Part shown: positions 1-7,475 of the stretch, piece by piece
Position numbering within the stretch: position 1 is the stretch's first letter
Layout of the letters: each line of letters begins with the position of its first letter
NCBI RefSeq assembly: GCF_001571285.1
Contig: NZ_BCTM01000035.1
Coordinates: 1 to 39,816, forward strand
Origin: Kluyvera cryocrescens NBRC 102467
Lineage (GTDB): Bacteria > Pseudomonadota > Gammaproteobacteria > Enterobacterales > Enterobacteriaceae
Length of the DNA: 39,816 bases
Reading direction: 5' to 3'
Translations under genes and position numbers: made by a program
Notes under the pieces: model-generated
Database searches by the model: none
Seen by the model: only the letters and a program-made list of their open reading frames with translations
What the model was told of the DNA's origin: nothing

Positions 1-145
1 ATTAAGTGATAACAGGTGTCTGGAAATATAGGGGCAAATCCAGTCGGGAGGATGCGTGATCTGATCCTTCAACTCAGCAAAAGTTCGATTTATTCAACAA
101 AGCCCATTCATGTCTGTCGTCTCCGTCACGGAAATTATTACGGGA
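1..145. other. Short gene-free edge with a transposon-flank-like stretch
   Basis: No gene is supported here. The stretch at about 57-106 (beginning gatctgatccttcaactcag) closely resembles, from memory, the DNA flanking the kanamycin-resistance gene of Tn903. That would make it a relic of a former resistance-region junction or an IS-mediated deletion next to vagD. The similarity rests on recall only and needs an alignment. Nothing else, such as an inverted repeat end or target duplication, is visible. Confidence 0.3.
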
Positions 146-562
146 TTATTTCACCCAGTCTTCCAGCACCAGGCCCGGGACCCGCGCAAACTCTCTCACA
201 TTGTTCGTCACCAGGATGGCGCCCGCCGCGATGGCGTGCCCGGCAATGGCCGTGTCATTCGGGCCGATCGGCGTCCCGGCTAGGCGCAGCGCCACCCGGA
301 TGTCCGTCGTGGCGTCCACCGCGGCGCGGTCCCAGGGCAGGACGGCATCGAGGCGCGCGCAGAACGCGTCGACCAGCTGAATATGGCGCGGCGAGGCCTT
401 CGGGCCGGTGGCGCCGAAGCGCATCTCGGCATACGTCACGGCCGAGACCACAATGCGATCACCGCGCAGCACCGCCTGCTCCAGGCGCTTCAGCACCGCT
501 GCCGGCTGCTCGCGCATGATGAACGAGCAGATGTTGGTGTCGAGCATCCAGGTTTTCTTCAT
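146..562 (-). CDS. vagD: VagD, VapC-family PIN-domain toxin
   Basis: A 138-residue PIN-domain ribonuclease, the toxin half of a plasmid addiction module. The acidic residues of the PIN active site are visible: Asp8 in LDTN, Glu46 in TYAEM and Asp103 in PNDTAI, followed by a VTNNVREF motif near 118-125. VapC-type toxins cleave RNA (often initiator tRNA) and stop translation when the labile antitoxin is lost. The start codon overlaps the stop of vagC by four bases (ATGA), so the two are translationally coupled, antitoxin first. vagCD is a standard part of IncR and virulence plasmids. The length is normal and the gene looks intact. Confidence 0.93.
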   Translation of the reverse strand: MKKTWMLDTNICSFIMREQPAAVLKRLEQAVLRGDRIVVSAVTYAEMRFGATGPKASPRHIQLVDAFCARLDAVLPWDRAAVDATTDIRVALRLAGTPIGPNDTAIAGHAIAAGAILVTNNVREFARVPGLVLEDWVK

Positions 563-789
563 GGCTCAAAGCGTCCTTCATCGCTGACCACATCCTCACG
601 CTCCGCCATAAAGTCCGGATCGGCCCTGTCCAGCTGCGCGAACGAGCCCCAGGTCGGCCGGACGGGACGCAGAATGATGCTGTCCCCTTCCCGGACGATC
701 TCCAGCTCGCTGACGCCATCAAAATCCAGGTCCCGGGGCAGACGGATGGCGCGGTTATTGCCGTTTTTAAATATCGAAACTGTGCGCAT
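559..789 (-). CDS. vagC: VagC, AbrB/MazE-type antitoxin
   Basis: A 76-residue antitoxin with an N-terminal swapped-hairpin AbrB (SpoVT) DNA-binding domain: MRTVSIFKNGNNRAIRLP is the typical first strand-loop-strand. The C-terminal half is acidic and would bind and block VagD. The start is fixed by GAGG eight bases upstream of ATG. As in other VapBC-type pairs, the VagC-VagD complex is expected to repress its own promoter. The repeat-rich region just upstream is the likely operator. Confidence 0.92.
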   Translation of the reverse strand: MRTVSIFKNGNNRAIRLPRDLDFDGVSELEIVREGDSIILRPVRPTWGSFAQLDRADPDFMAEREDVVSDEGRFEP

Positions 790-1362
790 GGTTTTTCCTC
801 ATATGCTGAGTGTGCCAGGGAGTATTCCCGCATAGGTGAAGTATATGCCTGCAAGCCCGGCTTGTATAGGTGTTACATATGCAGATGGTAGGTATATGCG
901 TATGCTTTGCCTATGCAGATGCCCGGCATATGGATATGTTACACCTATGTTGGTTTCTCACTTTTCCCGCTCAGATCCGAAAAAAGGCAGTTCCGGATCT
1001 GATTCAGCCCCGCCGGCGCGCAGCGGCCCGGAAACACAAGATGTAGCGGTGTTTCCAGCTGTCAGTGACCATATATGTTGTGCCCCTCCCCTGCCCCGTG
1101 ACCGGCCGCTCACCACCCTGAAAGGGCGCTGTGGTTATTCCGTGTGCGTGGTACACTTCCGGAAACTGTGGAATAACATAAAAGTCGGATCCGGCCAGAG
1201 CGGCCGTCAGGTAATTTAATTACGTTGTTATATGGCTGCTTATTATTTTAGTATGTGAAAATCACTCTCGTGAAAGTCACTGTCGCGACAGAGTGGCACT
1301 CATCTGACGATGATTGAGGTGTGGTAAAATTGCACGGCTAACTATTCAACTGAGGAAAGGAC
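790..1362. promoter_or_regulatory. vagCD upstream region with long inverted repeat and palindrome
   Basis: A 570-base gene-free stretch between the divergent vagC and the gene at 1363. It holds an inverted repeat of two 15-bp arms (866-880 and 934-948, one mismatch, core TAGGTGT-ACATAT) and several scattered TATGC/GCATA motifs around it. This is the natural place for the VagC/VagD operator. Further on lies a perfect 12-bp palindrome, CTGTCGCGACAG, at 1280-1291, shortly upstream of the next gene. From about 960 to 1250 I see no gene, terminator or other signal. Confidence 0.5.
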
Positions 1363-1713
1363 ATGTTTACTGCATTCAATGAGAGAAATGATTTCAGTTA
1401 TGCTTTTGAAAAAATCCGTAATGCGATTTCCGCGCCAGGAGAAAATAATCTTTATGCTGCAACAGAATTAGGTCTTGGCATTCTGCTCCGTAAATACGAG
1501 CAGTTTCGCCAGGAACTGGATGCGGCCGGTGAGCTGGGAAACTGGGAATATGATCTCGATACCTACAATCACTGTATTGCGGTGCTGCAACGTTACTTCA
1601 CCGGCAATCCATCCGGACTGACAGAACGTGATGCCCGGATTTACAGCCATTACCTGCAGACTGAGCACAAAAGGTTTGTGAAACTGGCTGAAGAGCTGGC
1701 TGCCGGCCGCTGA
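1363..1713 (+). CDS. Hypothetical 116-aa protein
   Basis: A small soluble, mostly helical protein of unknown function, which I do not recognise. It has no signal peptide, membrane segment or metal-binding motif. The start is well supported by GAGGAAAGGAC directly before ATG. Base composition and codon use resemble neighbouring plasmid genes. It is followed 50 bases later by another uncharacterised gene and then resD in the same direction, so the three may form one unit between the addiction module and the replication region. Confidence 0.75.
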   Translation: MFTAFNERNDFSYAFEKIRNAISAPGENNLYAATELGLGILLRKYEQFRQELDAAGELGNWEYDLDTYNHCIAVLQRYFTGNPSGLTERDARIYSHYLQTEHKRFVKLAEELAAGR

Positions 1714-1763
1714 CTACGGACAGAGGGCGGGATTTCTCAGGAATATAAAGGGGTAAATGATCA

Positions 1764-2507
1764 ATGACTGATATACAGGCCGCAACTGAGAGTATAGTTG
1801 CTGCGACATCCCATCCGGTTTCCGTACAGCTGATTAATCAAGGGGCGGGGATCTGGGGAAACGTGGCAACCGGGCTTATCACTGGCCTGCTTACTGGGGG
1901 TATAACACTCACTGGCATCTGGCTGACACATTATTTCACGCTTAAGCGTGAGAGACAGGCGTCAGAAGATAAAATGAAAAAGGAACTGCATTACATTGCC
2001 ACCGAGTTGGTATTCATGCTTGAACGGTATGCTGAGGGTTGTTTCCGGGTTGTGACGGATGACGGCCAGGATGATGATGCCCCCCAGCCTGAGAGAAAAG
2101 CTGTCACGAATTACCCTGAACTGAATCTGATCGATGTCTCCGGTGACTGGCGGACTTTAGAGCCACGTCTTATGTATCGCATCCGTGAACTGCCGGTGCT
2201 CCAGGATGAGGCCCACAGGGCAATTGCATATGCCGCCGAATACTCCGACCCTCCTTGGCATAAGGACTATTTCAGGGAACGGCAGTATCAGTTCACGCGC
2301 TTGGGCATCAACGCTGTCATTCTTGCCGTCCGTCTGCGCAAGGCAACCGGGATGCCCGAAACACGTCTTACAGGTCATGATGAATGGTCTGCAGTTTCCG
2401 TGTTTCGTAAAGTCTGGAGGCGCGAAAGAGCCCTGCGCGCTGCTGAAGCTACCCGCAACAGGGAGTGGAATCAATTAGTGATACCTGATGGAATGTCAAA
2501 CCAATGA
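1764..2507 (+). CDS. Hypothetical membrane-anchored protein upstream of resD
   Basis: A 247-residue protein of unknown function. Residues about 33-56 (glycine- and leucine-rich, GLITGLLTGGITLTGIWLTH) form one predicted membrane segment. A basic stretch (KRERQ) and a long soluble helical domain follow. The shape, with a short N-terminus, one membrane helix and a cytosolic tail, fits a membrane-tethered accessory protein. Its stop overlaps the resD start by four bases (ATGA), so resD translation is probably coupled to it. A GGGG box precedes the start at slightly long spacing. Confidence 0.75.
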   Translation: MTDIQAATESIVAATSHPVSVQLINQGAGIWGNVATGLITGLLTGGITLTGIWLTHYFTLKRERQASEDKMKKELHYIATELVFMLERYAEGCFRVVTDDGQDDDAPQPERKAVTNYPELNLIDVSGDWRTLEPRLMYRIRELPVLQDEAHRAIAYAAEYSDPPWHKDYFRERQYQFTRLGINAVILAVRLRKATGMPETRLTGHDEWSAVSVFRKVWRRERALRAAEATRNREWNQLVIPDGMSNQ

Positions 2508-3280
2508 GCGGCCTCTTATCATATTCTCACCCGCAGCAGCCGGCGCAAATGCCGGTGGCCATTGACTATCCCGCCGCGCTGGCCCTGCGCCAGATGGCGC
2601 TCGTTCAAGATGAACTACCGAAATACCTGCTGGCACCGGAAGTCAGCGCCCTGCTCCATTATGTGCCCGATTTGCACCGCAAGATGCTGCTGGCAACCCT
2701 CTGGAACACCGGCGCACGTATCAACGAGGCGCTGGCGCTGACCCGGGGGGATTTTTCGCTGGTGCCACCGTATCCGTTCGTGCAGCTGGCCACGCTTAAG
2801 CAGCGCACCGAAAAAGCGGCCAGGACAGCCGGCCGAGCTCCCGCCGGTAGCCAGGCTCATCGTCTGGTTCCGCTTTCCGATCACCACTACGTCAGCCAGC
2901 TGCAGATGATGGTGGCCACCCTGAAAATTCCGCTGGAAAGACGCAACAAGCGTACCGGCAGAACAGAGAAAGCCCGCATCTGGGACATCACCGACCGGAC
3001 AGTACGGACCTGGATTGGCGAAGCGGTTGAAGCGGCCGCCGTCGACGGGGTGACATTCTCGGTGCCGGTCACCCCGCATACGTTCCGCCACTCCTACGCG
3101 ATGCATATGCTGTATGCCGGCATACCACTGAAGGTTTTGCAGAGCCTGATGGGCCACAAATCGATTAGCTCGACGGAAGTCTATACGAAGGTGTTCGCAC
3201 TTGATGTTGCTGCGCGGCATCGAGTTCAGTTTCAGATGCCCGAAGCGGATGCGGTAGCCATGCTGAAAGGGAATATTTAA
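2504..3280 (+). CDS. resD: ResD-type tyrosine recombinase (multimer resolution)
   Basis: A 258-residue tyrosine recombinase. The catalytic pieces are in the usual order: Arg in TGARINEAL, the His-x-x-Arg box in HTFRHS, LMGHKSI, and the nucleophile Tyr in STEVYTKV. The length matches the D-protein (ResD) family of F and IncR plasmids, which resolves plasmid multimers at a cognate site (rfsF in F). The start overlaps the end of the preceding gene. Its own recombination site is not obvious. The inverted repeat near 866-948 and the palindrome at 1280 are possible but unproven. Confidence 0.9.
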   Translation: MSGLLSYSHPQQPAQMPVAIDYPAALALRQMALVQDELPKYLLAPEVSALLHYVPDLHRKMLLATLWNTGARINEALALTRGDFSLVPPYPFVQLATLKQRTEKAARTAGRAPAGSQAHRLVPLSDHHYVSQLQMMVATLKIPLERRNKRTGRTEKARIWDITDRTVRTWIGEAVEAAAVDGVTFSVPVTPHTFRHSYAMHMLYAGIPLKVLQSLMGHKSISSTEVYTKVFALDVAARHRVQFQMPEADAVAMLKGNI

Positions 3281-3337
3281 GTACTTAGGAGAATGATGCT
3301 GGCGAACGTCCTGCTCGCCGGGGAGGTCTGTCAGACG

Positions 3338-3595
3338 TTATCTGGACCAGCTGACGGGAATATCTGCTCTGTATTCCTCATACTGCTCATAGATCGCATG
3401 CTGAAGCATCGTAATACGTTCTGACAACCTGTTGGCGTCCGACATATGCCGCCATTCCCCCTCAATAGTGGTTTTCTGTCCATCCGGGAGATTGAGCGTG
3501 ATCAATACCTTTGTATCACGAATAATCACCCCGTCAGTGAAAGAATTAAGACCACTCCTTACGGTATTATCTATCTGTATAGTTTCAAGTTTCAT
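3338..3595 (-). CDS. Hypothetical 85-aa protein
   Basis: A small protein of unknown function, oriented against resD. I chose the start at MKLETIQ because AGGAGG lies eight bases upstream. The longer reading frame would begin 11 codons earlier without a ribosome site. The N-terminal half looks beta-rich (KVLITLNLPDG), the C-terminal half helical and charged. It contains no cysteine, membrane segment or recognisable DNA-binding motif. It sits alone between resD and the origin, so no partner suggests a role. Confidence 0.65.
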   Translation of the reverse strand: MKLETIQIDNTVRSGLNSFTDGVIIRDTKVLITLNLPDGQKTTIEGEWRHMSDANRLSERITMLQHAIYEQYEEYRADIPVSWSR

Positions 3596-4039
3596 CTTGT
3601 TACCTCCTGTTGACCGGATCCCAAGCATAGATATCTGAATTCAAATTGCCTAGTGAAATGTCTGGATATGCCGCATTTTTCCCCTTATACAGCGAAGCTG
3701 GCCAAAGGCCAGCCCGCTTGGATTTATCGCTTTTGCCAGTAGATCAGCATGGCAAGGAACAGGATTGTTGCCCCCTGAGAAGCGGTCAGGAAAGTTTCCA
3801 GCAATGACATTATCGTAAAACTCCGCATTATTAATTTCAGGTGTGTGATTCAGGGGCCTTAGTCCCCCTTTTACAGGACGTAGTGTTCTGTCACGACGGA
3901 AGCCAGGGTTAATAAAAACGATTCGAATATGTCTGCAGGGACGATAGAAATCTTCGTGCGGGTTGTCTCGCTGTAGCCGGCTCTGGAGAGCGACTCGGGG
4001 GAGGAGTAGTATCTTCCGGCCACGGATATGATCGAGCCA
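3596..4039. other. Gene-free stretch between small gene and origin
   Basis: A 151-codon open frame exists on the minus strand (3650-4105), but it has no ribosome site, runs into origin sequence and resembles nothing I know. I therefore treat the stretch as non-coding, possibly a decayed gene. No inverted repeat or terminator of note was seen. Confidence 0.4.
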
Positions 4040-4269
4040 GCAGTGCTCGCCGCAGTCGAGCGACAGGGCGAAGCCCCGAGTGAGCGAGGAAGCACCAGGG
4101 AACAAAACTTATAAATTCTGCTTACGCTCAATGCCTGAAAAATCACCTCTCCTCGGGGTTATCCACTTATCCACGGGCATATTTTTATAAAGTACTTTTT
4201 TATTCTTTTTCTTTATTTTACATCTTTTAGGGAGCCTGAAAGCCGCGTACAGTGCGGCCTGAGAGGGGG
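4040..4269. other. Replication origin (oriV), F ori-2-like: DnaA boxes and AT-rich region
   Basis: The stretch from about 4040 to 4240 strongly resembles the ori-2 (oriS) region of F as I recall it. It holds a GC-rich arm around 4055-4095, then two overlapping DnaA boxes (TTATCCACT 4159-4167 and TTATCCACG 4167-4175). An AT-rich stretch follows (about 4178-4230), which would be the unwinding element. DnaA binds the boxes, the initiator binds the iterons to the right, and the AT-rich part opens. The order of boxes, AT-rich stretch, iterons and rep gene is the same as in F. Confidence 0.85.
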
Positions 4270-4383
4270 CCTGTATGGGCAACTGGTAAACATAATATGG
4301 GAAATTAATCACGTATCAGTGGGTTTTGTGTCAACAAGCTATGGGATACGCATCAACAAGCTATGGGAAAGAGGTCAAGTTCA
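4270..4383 (+). repeat. Five origin iterons, 22-bp period
   Basis: The core TATGGG occurs at 4274, 4296, 4340 and 4362, with a variant (AGTGGG) at 4318. This gives five sites spaced exactly 22 bp, two helical turns, as in the ori-2 iterons of F. The better copies continue as TATGGGAAA followed by GGTCAA. The same core, reversed, occurs in the 36-bp array downstream of repB, so both are probably bound by the same initiator. Confidence 0.82.
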
Positions 4384-4506
4384 GTTCTCAATTATCCACT
4401 TGTGGATAAAGTGCAGATTTTTCCGGTGGATAAGTATCGCGATAGCTTGCAATTTCTGTTTTCACTGTCATTATGGGTGGGTAAAAATTTACCCATAGGC
4501 ATTGAA
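4384..4506 (+). promoter_or_regulatory. repB promoter/operator: inverted half-iterons and DnaA boxes
   Basis: Two abutting inverted DnaA boxes lie at 4392-4400 and 4401-4409, the second (TGTGGATAA) a perfect consensus, with a third related box at 4425-4433. Next to the repB start is an inverted repeat, TATGGGT (4472-4478) and ACCCATA (4491-4497), containing the perfect inner arms GGGTAAA/TTTACCC. The arms carry the iteron core in opposite orientations. This is the classic arrangement for autorepression by initiator dimers, while monomers bind the direct iterons. Confidence 0.72.
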
Positions 4507-5229
4507 ATGGATACTCAAGCACTCTTGCCAGCTACTAAAACGTTTAAAAAACGCGCCAGTATAAAGCAATCTAACGAATTGACCGAAGCTGCATATTACC
4601 TGCCTCTTCAGGCAAAACGTGTGCTGTGGTTATGCCTCATGCAGGCCTATTTTAATGACAGCCAGGAAGATGACTCTGACGTATTGCCGCTCTTCAAAAT
4701 CAGCGTTTCCGATTACGTCAAATACTTCAATGTCGCTACGTCTGTCGCCAGTCGTGATGTGAAGGCTGGGGTAAATGCTCTGGGCGAATCAACGGTTACC
4801 TTTTATCCAAAAGAAGGTGAGTTTGAAGAAGTTAAACGTCCGTGGCTGGCTGAAGCAGGAATGAAGCGAGGCCGGGGTTCCTGGCAGATTGAATTTAACT
4901 ACAAGGTCATGCCATTCCTGGTCGGCTTAACCTCCCAGTTCACTACCTATTCTCTCTATGACTGTGGCCAGCTTAATAGTGTTCGTGTCATCCGGCTTTA
5001 TGAAAGCCTGTGTCAGTTCCGGAGCACTGGTGTCTGGATCACCACACATGACTGGTTATGTGAAAGGTTTATGCTCCCTGCCTCGCAGAAAAACAATATT
5101 GCTGAAATGAAGCGTACCTTCCTGGAACCTGCTCTGAAGAAAATTAATGAGAAGACGCCATTAAAGGTAACATATACCACTGAAGAAGATGGTCGCTTGC
5201 TGTTTAATTTTCTTGATAAAAAACAATAG
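4507..5229 (+). CDS. repB: RepB, Rep_3-family replication initiator (IncR type)
   Basis: The plasmid initiator, 240 residues from the chosen start. It belongs to the same Rep_3 family as F RepE and R6K pi. SNELTEAAYYLPLQAKRVLWL matches the RepE N-terminal winged-helix domain, and the YSLYDCGQLNS..RVIRLYESLCQFRSTG block matches the second domain. An open frame continues upstream to 4363, but that ATG lies inside the fifth origin iteron and the extra 48 codons are operator and DnaA-box DNA. The start at MDTQALL is therefore more likely. The gene is expected to be autoregulated and limited by the 36-bp array. Context points to the IncR group. Confidence 0.9.
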   Translation: MDTQALLPATKTFKKRASIKQSNELTEAAYYLPLQAKRVLWLCLMQAYFNDSQEDDSDVLPLFKISVSDYVKYFNVATSVASRDVKAGVNALGESTVTFYPKEGEFEEVKRPWLAEAGMKRGRGSWQIEFNYKVMPFLVGLTSQFTTYSLYDCGQLNSVRVIRLYESLCQFRSTGVWITTHDWLCERFMLPASQKNNIAEMKRTFLEPALKKINEKTPLKVTYTTEEDGRLLFNFLDKKQ

Positions 5230-5283
5230 TCTGTAATTTTTATTTCCTCCCCCCTTAGTTTGTTGCTGACATATGGGGGGATA

Positions 5284-5880
5284 CTGAACTTGCTGTGTTT
5301 CCCATAGTGCTTGCCTAACTTGACCTGTTTCCCGCAATCGCGGCTGTCTGCGTAGTTGACCTGTTTCCCACAGTCCGGGCCGTCTGCGGAGTTGACCTGT
5401 TTCCCACAGTCCCGGTCGTCTGCAAAGTTGACCTGTTTCCCACAGTCCCGGTCGTCTGCAAAGTTGACCTGTTTCCCACAGTCCGGGCCGTACGCGGAGT
5501 TGACCTGTTTCCCACACTCCCGACCGTCCGAGAAGTTGACCTGTTTCCCATAGTCCGGGCCGTCCGAGAAGCTGACCTGTTTCCCTTAGTCCGGGCCGTC
5601 CGCGAAGTTGACCTGTTCCCCACACTCCCGGCCGCCCGCGAAGTTGACCTGTTTCCCACAGTCCGGGCCGTCTGCAAAGTTGACCTGTTTCCCACAGTCC
5701 CGGCCGCCCGCGAAGTTGACCTGTTTCCCATAATCCGGGCCGTCCGCGAAGTTGACCTGTTCCCCACACTCCCGGCCGCCCGTGAAGTTGACCTGTTTCC
5801 CATAGTCCGGGCCGTCCGCGAAGTTGACCTGTTTCCCATAGTCCGGAGCGTCCATTAAAGTTGACCTGTTTCCCACAGAG
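5284..5880 (-). repeat. 36-bp iteron array (copy control/incompatibility)
   Basis: Fifteen full tandem copies of a 36-bp unit start at 5320 and recur every 36 bp up to 5824. A partial copy lies on each side (about 5284-5319 and 5861-5880). Every unit opens with a near-invariant TTGACCTGTTTCCC and ends in a more variable GC-rich half (variants of GGGCCGTCTGCGAAG). The reverse complement of the conserved half, CTATGGGAAACAGGTCAA, matches the origin iterons. The array therefore probably titrates RepB and pairs with the origin (handcuffing), like incC of F. Because 36 is divisible by three, long false reading frames appear on both strands. Confidence 0.93.
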
Positions 5881-6269
5881 GATGGAAAACTCTTCTTGTG
5901 CTGAGCGTAAGAGCTATCTGCCGGAACGGTTCCTCTTCGCTTCCTCGCCAGTTCGCTCGCTACGCTCGGTTACATGGCTGCGGCGAGCGCTGATACATAA
6001 GGCTCAGCATTGCACTGGTCGTAACTAAAATCAGAATCCTTCTGAATGACTCTCCTGTCTTGCAAGTTGAATACCTTTCTCAAAGCCCTTTTGTATGAGT
6101 TGCTGTTGATGGTCAAAAGTGCGTCTGCGTGTTGCTGCAGTGTGATTTAGTAGCACGCCCGTCGAGCTTCATCCCCCTTCTGTTGAGAGCGAAATCAAAA
6201 CAATATGATTTTTTTCTTGCAACATGACACTTTTTGTTCAAAATGACAAAAAACGTCATGAGGTGATAA
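5881..6269 (+). promoter_or_regulatory. parA upstream region with operator-like inverted repeat
   Basis: No gene is seen in these 389 bases. Close to parA lies an imperfect inverted repeat, arms about 6225-6237 (TGACACTTTTTGT) and 6246-6258 (ACAAAAAACGTCA). It occupies the position of the par operator, where P1-type ParA represses the parAB promoter. AGGTG at 6260-6264 is the parA ribosome site. The part around 5930-5990 is GC-rich and resembles sequence next to iteron origins, but I can assign it no function. Confidence 0.55.
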
Positions 6270-7475
6270 ATGGACAATATTGAGCAGTTACGGAAAGTCG
6301 CTACACGTGCAGGTAAGCTTCTGACATCTTTGAGCGAAAGTATCCGACAGCAAAAAGAGGAATTGAAGCTTACCGAGTTCTATCAGGAATACAGCAAAGC
6401 CGCTCTGTATAAGCTGCCTAAGCTCAGTAAAGGCAGTGTTGAGTATGCTGTGTCCGAAATGGAAGCCGGTGGCTACATTTTTAAAAAGAAACCTTCTGGT
6501 AATACGATGAAATACGCGATGACGATTCAGAATGTCATCGATCTGTATAACCATCGTAAAGTACCGAAGTACAGGGATCGCTTCGATAAAGCCTTTACGA
6601 TTTTTGTATGTAATCTTAAAGGTGGTGGTTCCAAGACAGTTTCTACCGCTTCATTATCACATGCTTTTCGAGCTCATCCTCAGCTTCTGTTCGAAGACCT
6701 GCGTATTCTGGCCATCGATTTCGATCCGCAGGCATCTCTGACAATGTTCCTGAGCCATGAGAATTCAGTGGGCTTGGTTGAAAATACGGCTGCTCAGGCC
6801 ATGCTCCAGAACGTGTCTCGTGAAGAATTACTTTCCGATTTTATAGTACCGTCTATTATCCCTGGTGTTGATGTAATCCCCGCTTCCATTGACGATGCAT
6901 TCCTTGCTGAAGGCTGGAAGGGATTGTGTGAAGAACATCTGCCAGGGAAAAATATTCATGCGGTGCTTAAAGAGAACATTATCGACAAGCTCCAGCATGA
7001 CTACGACTTTATTTTCCTTGATAGTGGTCCTCACCTTGATGCGTTCCTGAAAAACTGCATTGGGGCGGCAGACCTGATGTTGACCCCTCTTCCACCGGCG
7101 ACGGTTGATTTTCATTCTTCCCTGAAGTTTGTGGCCAGCCTCCCTGCCCTCATAGATTCCATCGAAATGGATGGGCACACCTGCAATCTCATCGGTAATG
7201 TCGGCTTCATGTCCAAGATCCTGAACAAGTCTGATCACAAAATTTGCCATAGTCAGGCCAAAGAGGTTTTCGGTGCCGATATGCTAGACATGGTTCTGCC
7301 AAGACTGGATGGTTTCGAACGTTGTGGGGAGACTTTTGACACAGTTATTTCAGCAAATCCAGCAACCTATGATGGAAGTACAGAGGCACTAAAAAGCGCA
7401 AAATCAGCAGCGGAAGACTTTGCGAAGGCAGTCTTTGATCGCATCGAGTTCATTCGTACTAACGGAGGTATGTGA
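6270..7475 (+). CDS. parA: ParA, P1-type (type Ia) partition ATPase
   Basis: A 401-residue Walker-type partition ATPase and autorepressor, recognisably close to ParA of phage/plasmid P1 over its whole length. The first ~105 residues form the extended N-terminal DNA-binding (helix-turn-helix) domain of type Ia ParA. The deviant Walker A is CNLKGGGSKTVS near 112-123. LAIDFDPQAS and FIFLDSGPHLD are the following nucleotide-binding motifs. ATP-bound ParA coats the nucleoid and moves ParB-parS complexes, while ADP-ParA represses the parAB promoter. Its stop overlaps the parB start by one base. Confidence 0.96.
   Translation: MDNIEQLRKVATRAGKLLTSLSESIRQQKEELKLTEFYQEYSKAALYKLPKLSKGSVEYAVSEMEAGGYIFKKKPSGNTMKYAMTIQNVIDLYNHRKVPKYRDRFDKAFTIFVCNLKGGGSKTVSTASLSHAFRAHPQLLFEDLRILAIDFDPQASLTMFLSHENSVGLVENTAAQAMLQNVSREELLSDFIVPSIIPGVDVIPASIDDAFLAEGWKGLCEEHLPGKNIHAVLKENIIDKLQHDYDFIFLDSGPHLDAFLKNCIGAADLMLTPLPPATVDFHSSLKFVASLPALIDSIEMDGHTCNLIGNVGFMSKILNKSDHKICHSQAKEVFGADMLDMVLPRLDGFERCGETFDTVISANPATYDGSTEALKSAKSAAEDFAKAVFDRIEFIRTNGGM

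Noticed and set aside
16..519. 167-codon plus-strand frame opposite vagD
   Set aside because: Arg/Pro-rich shadow of the GC-rich vagD gene, without ribosome site.
3650..4105. 151-codon frame on the minus strand
   Set aside because: No ribosome site or recognisable family, and it overlaps the F-like origin.
4363..4506. Upstream extension of repB by 48 codons
   Set aside because: The ATG is part of the fifth 22-bp iteron and the stretch holds DnaA boxes and the inverted operator. A start at 4507 fits the RepE family length.
5161..5876. Three long open frames on the minus strand and one on the plus strand with tandem-repeat proteins (for example repeated GNRSTSRTAR)
   Set aside because: They arise because the 36-bp repeat unit is divisible by three. 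There are no ribosome sites and the DNA is an iteron array.
5320..5880. CRISPR-like regular array
   Set aside because: The repeats are directly adjacent 36-bp units with no unique spacers and no cas genes, and they contain the initiator-binding core.
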